Below are positions 19,827-28,034 of a DNA stretch of 64,000 bases, piece after piece (positions within the stretch are counted from its first letter, which is position 1; every line of letters begins with the position of its first letter). Below the pieces are notes generated by a model, which saw only the letters and a list, made by a program, of their open reading frames with translations, was not told where the DNA came from and did no database searches. The DNA is from JAGNZR01 sp051656905 (GTDB taxonomy: Bacteria > Fusobacteriota > Fusobacteriia > Fusobacteriales > Fusobacteriaceae). The DNA is taken from the NCBI GenBank assembly GCA_051656905.1, contig JBOFJQ010000009.1:1-64000 (forward strand), read 5' to 3'. Position numbers and translations under genes: made by a program.

Positions 19827-20567
19827 ATGAAAAAAACAAATAAAAAAGCAAAAGGTTTTACTTTAGTTGAACTAGTAGTTGTAGTTGCAATTATTGGTGT
19901 TTTAGCTACTATAATTACACCTAGATTTAAAATTTCTTTAATGAAATCAAAAGATGCAAAAGTTTTAGCTACTCTTCATACATTAAAAACAGCATCTAAT
20001 GTTTATTATGCTGAAAAAGGGACTCTACCTTCAGGAGCTGTTCCTACTGTTGGTCAAGTAATTACAGCTGCGGATCTTGTTAGATTACAAAAAGCTAATT
20101 ACTTAAGTGAGCAAGATGTTAATAAATTAACACTAGGAAAAACTGACTCAACTCCTGTTCTTATGGCTGCGGGGGTTGTCCAAGATGCCAACGTTACTAA
20201 AAACTGTACTTTAAATGTTGATGGAACTTATTCAGTTGCTGTAGATCCTGACTTTACTCCTGGATTTGTAAAATTTATTTGGGATAATGATGGAATAGGT
20301 CTTAGCATAGTTGGATTAGGTCCTAACGGACAAATTCTTACTACTGCTGCTGATACAGGATGCAGACTTTGGGCAGATAGAGTTACTACTAACAATAACA
20401 ATGGTAATAATGGTAACAACAACGGTAATAATGGTAATAATGGTAATAATGGAAACAACGGCAATAACAACAATAATGGAAACAATGGTAATAACGGTAA
20501 TAATGGTAATAATAATGGCGATGATAATAACAATGACGATAAAGATAAAGACAAGAAAAACAACTAA
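19827..20567 (+). CDS. second type IV pilin with Asn/Gly-rich tail
   Basis: 246 aa. The leader ends KKAKG, then FTLVELVVVVAIIGVLATI. Residues up to ~188 parallel the pilin at 13751-14317, including the two C-terminal Cys positions. The last ~58 residues are a low-complexity tail of Asn-Asn-Gly type repeats followed by an Asp/Lys-rich end. The paralogue has no such tail. AGGGGG precedes the start. Probably a duplicated pilin with an added surface-exposed or interaction tail. Confidence 0.85.
   Translation: MKKTNKKAKGFTLVELVVVVAIIGVLATIITPRFKISLMKSKDAKVLATLHTLKTASNVYYAEKGTLPSGAVPTVGQVITAADLVRLQKANYLSEQDVNKLTLGKTDSTPVLMAAGVVQDANVTKNCTLNVDGTYSVAVDPDFTPGFVKFIWDNDGIGLSIVGLGPNGQILTTAADTGCRLWADRVTTNNNNGNNGNNNGNNGNNGNNGNNGNNNNNGNNGNNGNNGNNNGDDNNNDDKDKDKKNN
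20390..20520 (+). repeat. in-frame AAY/GGY repeat encoding an Asn/Gly tail
   Basis: Near-repeats of the codon set Asn-Asn-Gly (AAT/AAC and GGT/GGA) encode the C-terminal tail of the second pilin. Such tracts can gain or lose units without breaking the reading frame. Confidence 0.8.
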
Positions 20568-20617
20568 TCTTTTCAGAATAAAAAATATTTTAATTGAGAG
20601 GTGGTTTTATAGAATAT

Positions 20618-20668
20618 GGAAAGCAAATAAAATTGAGGCGAAAGCCTCTTTTTTATTTGCTTTCCATT
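20618..20668 (+). terminator. terminator of the plus-strand pilus arm
   Basis: A long hairpin: outer arm from 20618 pairs with the end near 20665, and the core GAGGC-GAAA-GCCTC (20635-20648) is closed by a stable GNRA-type tetraloop. A T run follows the core stem. Confidence 0.85.
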
Positions 20669-20720
20669 TAAAATTTTTATACCTTTAATAAAAATTTTAT
20701 ATAATCTCATATTTTTTTGT

Positions 20721-20749
20721 TTGCATAATTATATTTTTTATGATAAACT
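20721..20749 (+). promoter_or_regulatory. candidate promoter of the codBA leader
   Basis: TTGCAT at 20721-20726, a 17-base spacer and TAAACT at 20744-20749 with an extended -10 TG just upstream. A start near 20756 would place the leader ORF about 25 bases into the transcript. Confidence 0.45.
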
Positions 20750-20780
20750 CATAGAAGTATAAAAATAAAGGAGGAAAAAA

Positions 20781-20900
20781 ATGAAACAATTTAAGTCTAT
20801 AAAAAATACATTTAAAGAAAAATTTTCTGTATTTTTGGTCTTATTGTCTACTTCATTTTTCAATCTATTTAATTTTTCAAAAATATATATTTTATATTAG
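20781..20900 (+). CDS. U-rich leader peptide upstream of codBA (39 aa)
   Basis: An ATG with a strong AAAGGAGG site opens a 39-codon ORF whose mRNA is very U-rich, so the peptide is rich in Phe, Leu and Ile. Its TAG (20898-20900) overlaps the first bases of the following terminator stem (20899). A ribosome reaching the stop codon would cover the left arm and block termination. This is the geometry of the pyrBI leader peptide of enterobacteria, where low UTP slows RNA polymerase in the U-rich leader. Function is inferred from geometry. The peptide could also be a small membrane protein. Confidence 0.7.
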   Translation: MKQFKSIKNTFKEKFSVFLVLLSTSFFNLFNFSKIYILY

Positions 20901-20948
20901 GGATGTTGACTATTTCAATTTAATAGTTAGCAATCCCTATTTTTTTTA
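20899..20948 (+). terminator. attenuator terminator in front of codB
   Basis: Outer stem AGGGAT (20899-20904) with ATCCCT (20933-20938), an internal loop, then inner stem 20908-20914 with 20922-20928, followed by a run of T residues (20940-20947). It lies between the leader ORF and codB and must be read through for codBA expression. Confidence 0.75.
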
Positions 20949-20974
20949 AATTTTTTTTAGGAGGAGAGTAAAAA

Positions 20975-22219
20975 ATGAAACAAATTGACAAAGATTATTC
21001 ATTAACTGAAGTATCAACAGAGGGTAGAAGAGGTGCCGTTTCAATGTTCGCAATTATGCTAGGATTTACTTTCTTCTCAGCTAGTATGTGGACTGGTGGA
21101 ACTTTAGGAATTTCTCTTGCTGTCCCTGATTTTTTTAAAGCAATTTTAATAGGTAATCTAATTCTTGGAGTTTACACTTCAGCATTAGGATATATAGGTG
21201 CTAAGACAGGACTTTCAACACACCTTCTAGCAAGATATTCTTTTGGAGAAAAAGGATCTTACCTTGGATCATTTCTATTAGCACTAACTCAAATTGGTTG
21301 GTTTGGTGTAGGAGTTGCAATGTTTGTATATCCAGTAAGTAAAGTTTTAAATTTGCCACTTTATTTACTTGTAGGTATTTCAGGATTCCTTATGACTCTA
21401 ACTGCATATTTTGGAATTAAAGCTGTAACAATTTTAAGTGCCATTGCTGTTCCTTCTATTGCTATACTAGGTGGTACATCTGTTCTTAAAGCTGTAGATA
21501 GCGTTGGTGGATTTGAAGGACTTGCACTCATAAAAACTACTGATACTATTGGAATAGTAACTGCTATTTCAATGTGTGTAGGTTCATTTATTAGTGGAGG
21601 ATCTCTTACTGCTGATTTTTCAAGATTTGCAAAGAGCACTAAAATTGGAGTTTTGAGTACTGCTATTGCCTTTTTCCTTGGGAACTCACTAATGTTTATC
21701 TTTGGTGCTGTTGGAGCAAAAGTATTTAACACTGCTGATATTTCAGAAGTTATGTTTGCACAAAACTTAATAATACCAGCTATTATAGTTCTAGGATTTA
21801 ACATCTGGACAACTAACGACAATGCTCTTTATTCTTCGGGACTTGGATTCTCTAATATTACAAAAATCTCTAAAAATAAATTAGTCTTAATCAATGGATT
21901 CTTAGGAACACTATTTGCTCTACACCTTTATAACAATTTTGTTGGATGGTTAGGTTTATTAAATACTCTACTACCTTCAATTGGTGCAATTATCATTGCT
22001 GATTATTTCTTTGTTAAAAAAGGAAACTATGATAAAATCGAGAATATGGAATTTAAAAGTATTAACTGGATTGCAATTACTTCATGGGCACTTGGGGTTA
22101 TAGCTGCTAAATGTATACCTGGAATAGCTCCTTTAAACTCCGTACTTGTAAGTATGATAAGTTACTATGGATTAACTAAAATATTAATAAAAAATGAGGA
22201 GTTGAACTATGTTAATTAA
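20975..22219 (+). CDS. codB: cytosine permease
   Basis: 414-aa membrane protein of the NCS1 purine/cytosine permease family, ~12 membrane segments. It matches CodB through its N-terminal region (TFFSASMWTGGTLG), FISGGSLTADFSRFAK and FNIWTTNDNALYSSGLGF. It imports cytosine for the deaminase encoded by the next gene, which it overlaps by 11 bases. Expression should depend on the upstream leader/attenuator. Confidence 0.92.
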   Translation: MKQIDKDYSLTEVSTEGRRGAVSMFAIMLGFTFFSASMWTGGTLGISLAVPDFFKAILIGNLILGVYTSALGYIGAKTGLSTHLLARYSFGEKGSYLGSFLLALTQIGWFGVGVAMFVYPVSKVLNLPLYLLVGISGFLMTLTAYFGIKAVTILSAIAVPSIAILGGTSVLKAVDSVGGFEGLALIKTTDTIGIVTAISMCVGSFISGGSLTADFSRFAKSTKIGVLSTAIAFFLGNSLMFIFGAVGAKVFNTADISEVMFAQNLIIPAIIVLGFNIWTTNDNALYSSGLGFSNITKISKNKLVLINGFLGTLFALHLYNNFVGWLGLLNTLLPSIGAIIIADYFFVKKGNYDKIENMEFKSINWIAITSWALGVIAAKCIPGIAPLNSVLVSMISYYGLTKILIKNEELNYVN

Positions 22220-23477
22220 AAATGCAAATATCCGTGGGCAAGAGGGTTTATGGAATATTTATATAGAAAATGGAAAATTTAAAAATATTACCTCTATTGA
22301 AGAAATAACTGATATAGAAAACATTAAGACTGTTATAGATGCAGAAGGAAATTTAGTAATGCCTCCTTTTGTAGAACCACATATCCATTTAGATACTACT
22401 TTAACAGCTGGCGAACCTCGTTGGAATATGAGTGGAACTCTTTTTGAAGGTATTGAATGCTGGAGTGAAAGAAAAGAATTCTTAACAAAAGAAGATATTA
22501 AAAGAAGAGCTAAAAAAGCTATTGAATGGCAAATTGTTAATGGAATACAATATATAAGAACACATGTGGATATTACTGATCCAACACTTATGGCTCTAGA
22601 AGCTATGATTGAAATAAAAGAAGAGATGAAAGAATATGTTACTCTTCAAATAGTTGCCTTTCCTCAAGAAGGAATACTGTCATTTCCAAATGGGATTGAA
22701 CTTCTAGAAAAAGCTATTACTATGGGTGTTGATGTTATTGGTGCAATCCCTCATTTTGAACATCAAAGAGATTGGGGAGTTGAATCTATCAGAAAGGTTG
22801 TTGAACTAGCTGTTAAATACAATAAGATGATTGATGCTCACTGTGATGAAATTGATGATGAGCAATCAAGATTTTTAGAAGTACTAGCTGCTGAATCTTG
22901 GAAAGCTGGAATAGGGCATAGAGTAACTGCCAGCCATACTACTGCAATGGGATCATATAATGATGCTTACTCATATAAACTTTTTAGAACTTTAAAACAT
23001 TCTGGAATAAATTTTGTAGCTAATCCCCTTGTTAATATTCATCTTGGTGGAAGATTTGATACATATCCAAAAAGAAGAGGAGTTGCAAGAGTTAAAGAAC
23101 TTCTAGAGGCTGGAATTAATGTGTGTTTTGGGCATGACGACATCTTTGACCCATGGTATCCTATGGGAAATGGTAATATGATTCAAGTTGCTCATATGGG
23201 GCTACACGTTTGTCATATGATGGGGTATGAAGAGATTCAAAAATCTTTAGATATGATTTCTTCTAACTCTGCAAAGACACTTTGTTTAGATGACTATGGA
23301 ATAAAAATTGGAAATAGTGCTAATTTTATTATATTATCTGAGAAAGATGATTTTAATTCAATTAGACTGCAGGCTAAAGTTCTATATTCTGTAAGAAATG
23401 GAAAGATTATTGCTAAAACTTCTCAACCTAAGTCAGAAATATTTTTATCAGAAACTAAAGAGATAGATTTTAAATAA
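22209..23477 (+). CDS. codA: cytosine deaminase
   Basis: Converts cytosine to uracil and ammonia for pyrimidine salvage. 422 aa, close to the E. coli CodA length. Metal ligands are visible: HIH near residue 61, His of IDAHCDEIDD, and Asp of GHDDIFDPWYPMGNGNM. HTTAMGS is also conserved. Overlaps codB, so the two are translated together. Confidence 0.94.
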   Translation: MLIKNANIRGQEGLWNIYIENGKFKNITSIEEITDIENIKTVIDAEGNLVMPPFVEPHIHLDTTLTAGEPRWNMSGTLFEGIECWSERKEFLTKEDIKRRAKKAIEWQIVNGIQYIRTHVDITDPTLMALEAMIEIKEEMKEYVTLQIVAFPQEGILSFPNGIELLEKAITMGVDVIGAIPHFEHQRDWGVESIRKVVELAVKYNKMIDAHCDEIDDEQSRFLEVLAAESWKAGIGHRVTASHTTAMGSYNDAYSYKLFRTLKHSGINFVANPLVNIHLGGRFDTYPKRRGVARVKELLEAGINVCFGHDDIFDPWYPMGNGNMIQVAHMGLHVCHMMGYEEIQKSLDMISSNSAKTLCLDDYGIKIGNSANFIILSEKDDFNSIRLQAKVLYSVRNGKIIAKTSQPKSEIFLSETKEIDFK

Positions 23478-23515
23478 ATAATCTATTTATAATCTACTTA
23501 TAATCTATTGTTAAT

Positions 23516-23566
23516 AAAATAAGTCCCTAGACATTTAATATTCAGTCTAGGGACTTATTCTTATTT
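23516..23566. terminator. bidirectional terminator, codA / alcohol dehydrogenase
   Basis: A 15-bp perfect stem (23518-23532 with 23545-23559) between two convergent genes, with T-rich flanks on both strands. Confidence 0.85.
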
Positions 23567-23570
23567 TAGA

Positions 23571-24728
23571 TTATAAAGCTTTTTTTAAAATTTCTCTACT
23601 GATATCTAAAGTTAAATCTCCTGATTCTGATAATTCAGTTCTTCCATTTTTCTTTAAAGCAGCAATTAAATCTTCAATTTTATCCTCAGTTATTCCATAG
23701 TCTGAAAGATGAGTTTTTATTCCTAACTCTTCAAAGAAAGAACGAGTTTTCTCTATAGCTTTTTCTATTTTAGAATCTTCAGTTCCCTCTGTTATATCCC
23801 AAACACGCTCTGCATACTGAACTAGCTTAGCTCTCTTCTTCTCTTTTCTTACTTCCCAAATAGCTGGTTGTAAAATAGCAAGAGTCTTTCCATGGTCTAC
23901 TCCAAACATAGCAGTAACCTCATGCCCTATCATATGTGTTGTCCAGTCTTGTGGAACTCCTGCACCAATTAATCCATTTAACCCCATTGTAGCACACCAT
24001 ACAAGGTTAGCTCTTGCGTCATAATTAGTTGGCTCTTCTACAGTTGTTTTTCCTATTTCAATAAGTGTTTTTAATATTCCTTCAGCAGTTCTATCTTGGA
24101 ATCTAGCATCTACTGGATATGTTACATATTGCTCTACAGTATGAATAAATGTATCTACAACACCATTTGCAACTTGAGTTTTTGGTAGTGAAAATGTTAC
24201 TGTTGGATCTAGTATTGAAAACTTAGGGAAAGTAAACATACTAAAAACAGGAACCTTAAGATTTTTGTGACTTATTACTGCTCCATTATTCATCTCTGAA
24301 CCTGTTGCAGGTAAAGTTACTACAGTTCCCATTGGAACAGCACTATCAACTGGTGCTAACCCAAAATCTGGAGTAAGTAGCTCTAAAGGATTTCCATTAT
24401 ATTTTGCTGAAAGAGCAATGAATTTTGTTCCATCCATAACTGATCCTCCACCAACAGCCAATAGAAAATCTACTTTTTCTTTTTTTACAATTTCTACCGC
24501 TTTCATAAGTGTATCAAACTGTGGATTTGGTTCAATTCCACCAAATTGAAATACTTCTCTTCCTGCAAGATTTTTAAGAACTTCATCTAACGTTCCATTT
24601 TTTATAACAGAACCTCCACCATAAGTTACTAAAACTCTAGCATTTTTAGGAACTAATTTATCCAATTTTTTTATAGTATTCTTTCCAAAAACTATCTCTG
24701 TGGGATTATAAAAATTAAAATTTAACAT
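23571..24728 (-). CDS. iron-containing alcohol dehydrogenase (BdhA/YqhD-like)
   Basis: 385-aa type III alcohol dehydrogenase, reducing aldehydes to alcohols with NAD(P)H. Seen: dinucleotide-binding GGGSVMDGTKFIAL, PATGSEMNNGAVI, and the metal-binding region with His residues of VDTFIHTVEQY, THMIGHEVTAMFGVDHGKTLA. The GGGS-xx-D motif and the overall pattern match the butanol dehydrogenase/YqhD branch. Its promoter carries a MerR-type operator, and the MerR gene next door is the likely regulator. Confidence 0.92.
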   Translation of the reverse strand: MLNFNFYNPTEIVFGKNTIKKLDKLVPKNARVLVTYGGGSVIKNGTLDEVLKNLAGREVFQFGGIEPNPQFDTLMKAVEIVKKEKVDFLLAVGGGSVMDGTKFIALSAKYNGNPLELLTPDFGLAPVDSAVPMGTVVTLPATGSEMNNGAVISHKNLKVPVFSMFTFPKFSILDPTVTFSLPKTQVANGVVDTFIHTVEQYVTYPVDARFQDRTAEGILKTLIEIGKTTVEEPTNYDARANLVWCATMGLNGLIGAGVPQDWTTHMIGHEVTAMFGVDHGKTLAILQPAIWEVRKEKKRAKLVQYAERVWDITEGTEDSKIEKAIEKTRSFFEELGIKTHLSDYGITEDKIEDLIAALKKNGRTELSESGDLTLDISREILKKAL

Positions 24729-24769
24729 AAAATCTCCTCCTAATTATTTAAAATTATTTAATTAAGTTA

Positions 24770-24800
24770 AGTATACTCCTTAGAGTTAACTCTAAGTCAA
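24770..24800 (-). promoter_or_regulatory. MerR-type promoter of the alcohol dehydrogenase gene
   Basis: On the minus strand: -35 TTGACT (24795-24800), a 19-bp spacer and -10 TATACT (24770-24775). The perfect 18-bp palindrome 24779-24796 fills the spacer. An over-long 19-bp spacer with a central palindrome is the hallmark of promoters activated by MerR-family DNA distortion. Confidence 0.85.
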
Positions 24801-24803
24801 CAT

Positions 24804-25169
24804 TTATTTACAAAAATTTGAATCATCCTCATACCACGCAATCTTCAAGTCTATTTTCTTTAAATTATCTTTCAATTCTTTTATCTGTCCTAAGATTTTT
24901 TTCCTATGATTATAAAGAATCTCCTTTCTCTCATCTTTAGTTTCATTTCCTTTTAAACTAAGATCTACAATTCCTTTTATATTTTCTATTGTCATTCCAG
25001 TATTTTTTAAACACTTTATAATTTCTAACCAAAATATATCGTCTTGAGAAAACTTTCTTATTCCATTTTCATCTCTTGAAATATAAGGTAACAACCCACA
25101 TTTTTCGTAATATCTAATTGTATGAGCTGTAAGCCCAATTTTCTCTGAAACATCTTTTATTAAATACAT
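24804..25169 (-). CDS. MerR family regulator, AdhR-like
   Basis: 121 aa: N-terminal winged helix MYLIKDVSEKIGLTAHTIRYYEKCGLLP, then a dimerisation coiled coil. Two cysteines lie in the protein (residue 30, and near the C-terminus). Size and adjacency to an aldehyde/alcohol dehydrogenase match AdhR-type regulators that respond to aldehydes. It lies just upstream of the 19-bp-spacer promoter on the same strand, so it likely controls the dehydrogenase gene. Confidence 0.88.
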   Translation of the reverse strand: MYLIKDVSEKIGLTAHTIRYYEKCGLLPYISRDENGIRKFSQDDIFWLEIIKCLKNTGMTIENIKGIVDLSLKGNETKDERKEILYNHRKKILGQIKELKDNLKKIDLKIAWYEDDSNFCK

Positions 25170-25347
25170 TATATCTCTCCCTCTTGCCTCTATACTATCC
25201 TTGCATTCATACTATATTTTTTAATCTTAAACTTTTTATTTTTTCTAATTAATAATATTAGTATAACCCAAGTTACATTAAAAATCAATTTAATCAATTT
25301 ATATATATTAGCATTGGAATTATAACCTTCCTTCATTATCGCAAAAT

Positions 25348-25390
25348 AAAAAAGCAATTACACATCATTAAGATAAATAATTACTTTTTT
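25348..25390 (-). terminator. terminator of mscL
   Basis: A 13-bp stem with one wobble (25348-25360 with 25378-25390). The minus-strand end is a run of six T residues. It lies 30 bases downstream of the mscL stop. Confidence 0.75.
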
Positions 25391-25420
25391 AATTTTATCT
25401 AACTTAGTAATCGAATCTGA

Positions 25421-25819
25421 TTATTTTTTAAGTAAATCTCTTATCTCAGTAAGTAAAATTTCTTGATTAGAAAGAGCCGGTGGAGTTACTGGAGCCTCAT
25501 CAGCTTTCTTTTTAAAGTTATTCAGAATTTTAATTAGAATAAATATGCAGAAAACAATTACTATAAAATTAATAATGTTTTGTAAAAATAACCCATACTT
25601 TAATATAACTGGTTCTGCATTTGCTATATTAGATGGAATTGTTAGAGCTAAAGATGAAATATCTATATTCCCTATAACTATACCAATTAGAGGCATAATT
25701 ATATCATTAACCATGCTTGAAACTATCTTTCCAAAAGCTCCTCCTATGATTACCCCAACTGCTAAATCTACTACATTTCCACGCATTGCAAACTCTTTAA
25801 ATTCTTTAAAGAAACCCAT
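25421..25819 (-). CDS. mscL: large-conductance mechanosensitive channel
   Basis: 132 aa from the ATG at 25819, chosen because GGAGG lies 8 bases upstream; the in-frame GTG at 25834 overlaps that ribosome site. Typical start MGFFKEFKEFAMRGNVVDLAVGVIIGGAFG with the pore-lining TM1, a periplasmic loop, TM2 (NIINFIVIVFCIFILIKI) and the C-terminal helical bundle ending LLTEIRDLLKK. Opens on hypo-osmotic shock. Confidence 0.95.
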   Translation of the reverse strand: MGFFKEFKEFAMRGNVVDLAVGVIIGGAFGKIVSSMVNDIIMPLIGIVIGNIDISSLALTIPSNIANAEPVILKYGLFLQNIINFIVIVFCIFILIKILNNFKKKADEAPVTPPALSNQEILLTEIRDLLKK

Positions 25820-26001
25820 AAAAAAAACCTCCACTTTTAATAATTAGTTCTTAATTATCAATATATTGTCATATAATCTATTTCTATAAATAAATGTGAA
25901 TTCCTTTTTATCAACCACTAAATAATTAAAGGTTTAATAATTTGACTTAAGTATAATATTTATATAAACTATATCTATACTATAAATTAAAGAGGTTAAA
26001 T

Positions 26002-26805
26002 ATGAGTGATAAATTATACTTGATAGGGGAGTTTTCTTCTATTAATAAGGTTTCTACAAGAGTACTAAGACACTATGATAAAATAGGATTACTAAAGCCC
26101 GCTATTATTTTAGAAAATGGTTATAGATACTATAGCGAAAAGCAGATTGAAGATATTTCAAAAATAAAAATGCTCCGAAATTGTGAATTTTATTTAGAAG
26201 AAATTTCCGAAATTCTAACTGATGGTACTTTAGAATTTTTAAAAGATAAGGCTAGAAAAAAAATAGTAGAATTAAAATGTAGAGAGATAGTGCAAGATTT
26301 TTCAATTTATTCTTTAAATAATATTTTAGAAGAGAATAAAAACAAAGATTTTAGTAATAAATATGGGATTTCAGTTATAAAAAAAGAACCTGAATTACTT
26401 TTAGTCTCAGATATTTTTATTAATATTGAGCAAATAGAAGAAGCTTTCAATGATTTCTTTTGTTCTCTTAAAGAAAAAAAAGTTTCTACAGAAGGAACTC
26501 CTGTTTTATTGAATTATTTTACTTCTCATGAAAATCAGCAGATTTGCATTGGTATATCAGTAGATAAAAATTATAAAAATTGTAAAACAATTACAATTCC
26601 TGAAAGAGTTATAATTTCAACTATTCACTATGGAGATTATACTACAATAGGGTATGCTTATAGTAATTTAATAAAATATGCAGAGTTAAAGGGATATGAA
26701 ATTAGTGACTTTTTTATTGAACGTTACCTTATAGATAGTGCAAATACAGTTAACCCAAATAAGTATATGACTGAAGTATCGATAGATGTAAAAAATATCT
26801 CTTGA
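26002..26805 (+). CDS. MerR family activator with GyrI-like effector domain
   Basis: 267 aa. N-terminal MerR helix-turn-helix (IGEFSSINKVSTRVLRHYDKIGLLKP then ENGYRYYSEKQ), a helical linker, and a C-terminal GyrI-like effector domain (about 120-267), like BmrR/TipA-type activators that sense small molecules. Its stop codon lies within the -35 element of the next promoter, which has MerR geometry, so the deiminase gene is its probable target. The ligand cannot be read from the sequence. Confidence 0.88.
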   Translation: MSDKLYLIGEFSSINKVSTRVLRHYDKIGLLKPAIILENGYRYYSEKQIEDISKIKMLRNCEFYLEEISEILTDGTLEFLKDKARKKIVELKCREIVQDFSIYSLNNILEENKNKDFSNKYGISVIKKEPELLLVSDIFINIEQIEEAFNDFFCSLKEKKVSTEGTPVLLNYFTSHENQQICIGISVDKNYKNCKTITIPERVIISTIHYGDYTTIGYAYSNLIKYAELKGYEISDFFIERYLIDSANTVNPNKYMTEVSIDVKNIS

Positions 26806-26832
26806 CCTTAACACTGTGTTAACGTGTATTAT
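26802..26832 (+). promoter_or_regulatory. MerR-type promoter of the deiminase gene
   Basis: -35 TTGACC (26802-26807), a 19-bp spacer and -10 TATTAT (26827-26832). The palindrome TTAACACTGTGTTAA lies in the spacer. It fits activation by the MerR/GyrI-like protein encoded immediately upstream. Confidence 0.8.
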
Positions 26833-26863
26833 TCCATTAACAAAGAAATGAGGAGATGGTATT

Positions 26864-27946
26864 ATGAAGAAAAAAATTATTATGTTGGTGGCATTACTTA
26901 TGTCTCTATTATCGTTAAATGTTTATGCTGCTGGATATGTTATGCCTGGAGAAGAGCAACAACACGAAGGAACTTGGCTAATTTGGCCACATAAATATAC
27001 TTATGGAGAAGAATATAGTCAAGAATTAGAAAATATATGGCTAGATATGACTATCGCTCTTCACACTGGTGAAAATGTCCATATTATTGCTTATAATGAA
27101 GAAGAAAAATCAAAAATTGAAAACCTACTTATAAAGAATGATGTAAATATGAAAAAAATTGATTTTGTTATAGCTAAATCAGATGATGTTTGGGTTAGAG
27201 ATACAGGACCAATATTTGTATTTGACCAAGATAAAAATCTTACTATTGCAAACTTTACTTTTGATGGATGGGGAAAAAAAATGAAGCATAAAAACGATCA
27301 GTTAATCCCTGAAAAGGTTGCTTCAATAAAAAAAATGCCAATTGTTAATATTCCAAATCTAGTTCTTGAAGGTGGTTCTGTAGAGTTAGATGGTCATGGC
27401 ACAGTAATGGGTACTCTTAGTGCTGTTGCAAGTAAAAATAGAAATAGTAATCTTACAATCAAAGAAGTAGAAGAGTATCTAAAAAAATATCTAGGAGTAA
27501 CTAACTTCATATGGTTAAAAGGAGTTACAGATGAAGATATCACTGATGCACATATAGATGGAATGGCACGTTTTTATGATGATAAGACTATCCTTACAGT
27601 CTCAAGAAAAGATTTTAGAGAGCTATATGAAGGGATTGATATGAATGATTATAAAATAATGCAAAATGCTAAAAATGCTAAAGGTGAGCAATACTCTATA
27701 ATTGAACTTCCTTTAACAAAGAAAAACGTAGATGGATTAGACTATAAAGGTTCATATTTAAATTTTTATATGGGAAATGAAGTAATTCTCCTTCCTATAT
27801 ATGAAGATGCAAATGATAAAGTTGCAATTAAAATTATATCTGACCTATATCCTAATAAAAAGATAGTTCCAATAGTAATAAGTGATCTTTTCCAGCATGG
27901 AGGAATGATTCACTGTGTAACACAGCAACAACCAATATCAAAATAA
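26864..27946 (+). CDS. exported agmatine deiminase / peptidylarginine deiminase family protein
   Basis: 360 aa. A signal peptide (about 1-22, ending VYA) precedes a complete guanidino-group-modifying catalytic domain: VWVRDTGPIFVF, TFDGWGKK, LEGGSVELDGHGT, the His in DAHIDGMARF, and nucleophile Cys351 in GGMIHCVTQQQP. The family hydrolyses agmatine to N-carbamoylputrescine or, in the PPAD branch, citrullinates arginine in proteins. Cytosolic AguA has no signal peptide, so this one should work in the periplasm or outside. Substrate undecided. Preceded by a MerR-type promoter. Confidence 0.85.
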   Translation: MKKKIIMLVALLMSLLSLNVYAAGYVMPGEEQQHEGTWLIWPHKYTYGEEYSQELENIWLDMTIALHTGENVHIIAYNEEEKSKIENLLIKNDVNMKKIDFVIAKSDDVWVRDTGPIFVFDQDKNLTIANFTFDGWGKKMKHKNDQLIPEKVASIKKMPIVNIPNLVLEGGSVELDGHGTVMGTLSAVASKNRNSNLTIKEVEEYLKKYLGVTNFIWLKGVTDEDITDAHIDGMARFYDDKTILTVSRKDFRELYEGIDMNDYKIMQNAKNAKGEQYSIIELPLTKKNVDGLDYKGSYLNFYMGNEVILLPIYEDANDKVAIKIISDLYPNKKIVPIVISDLFQHGGMIHCVTQQQPISK

Positions 27947-27976
27947 GCCTTAATTTTTATTAAAAAAATTCAATAT

Positions 27977-28034
27977 AATAGGGGGATAGAGAAATCAACG
28001 TTTAAGTTTTATTTCTCTATCCCCTATTTTTATT
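27977..28034. terminator. bidirectional terminator after the deiminase gene
   Basis: A ~17-bp stem with one bulge (27978-27995 with 28011-28027) and T-rich tails on both strands. It separates the deiminase gene from the convergent small membrane protein gene. Confidence 0.8.

Noticed and set aside
20390..20565. CRISPR or non-coding satellite in the N/G tract, and the Leu/Pro-rich ORF on the opposite strand (20228-20563)
   Set aside because: The tract is in frame with the pilin gene and uses a simple codon set; the antisense ORF is a by-product of that composition.
25820..25834. GTG start of mscL at 25834
   Set aside because: It lies on the ribosome binding site of the ATG at 25819, and the extra residues are not found in MscL.
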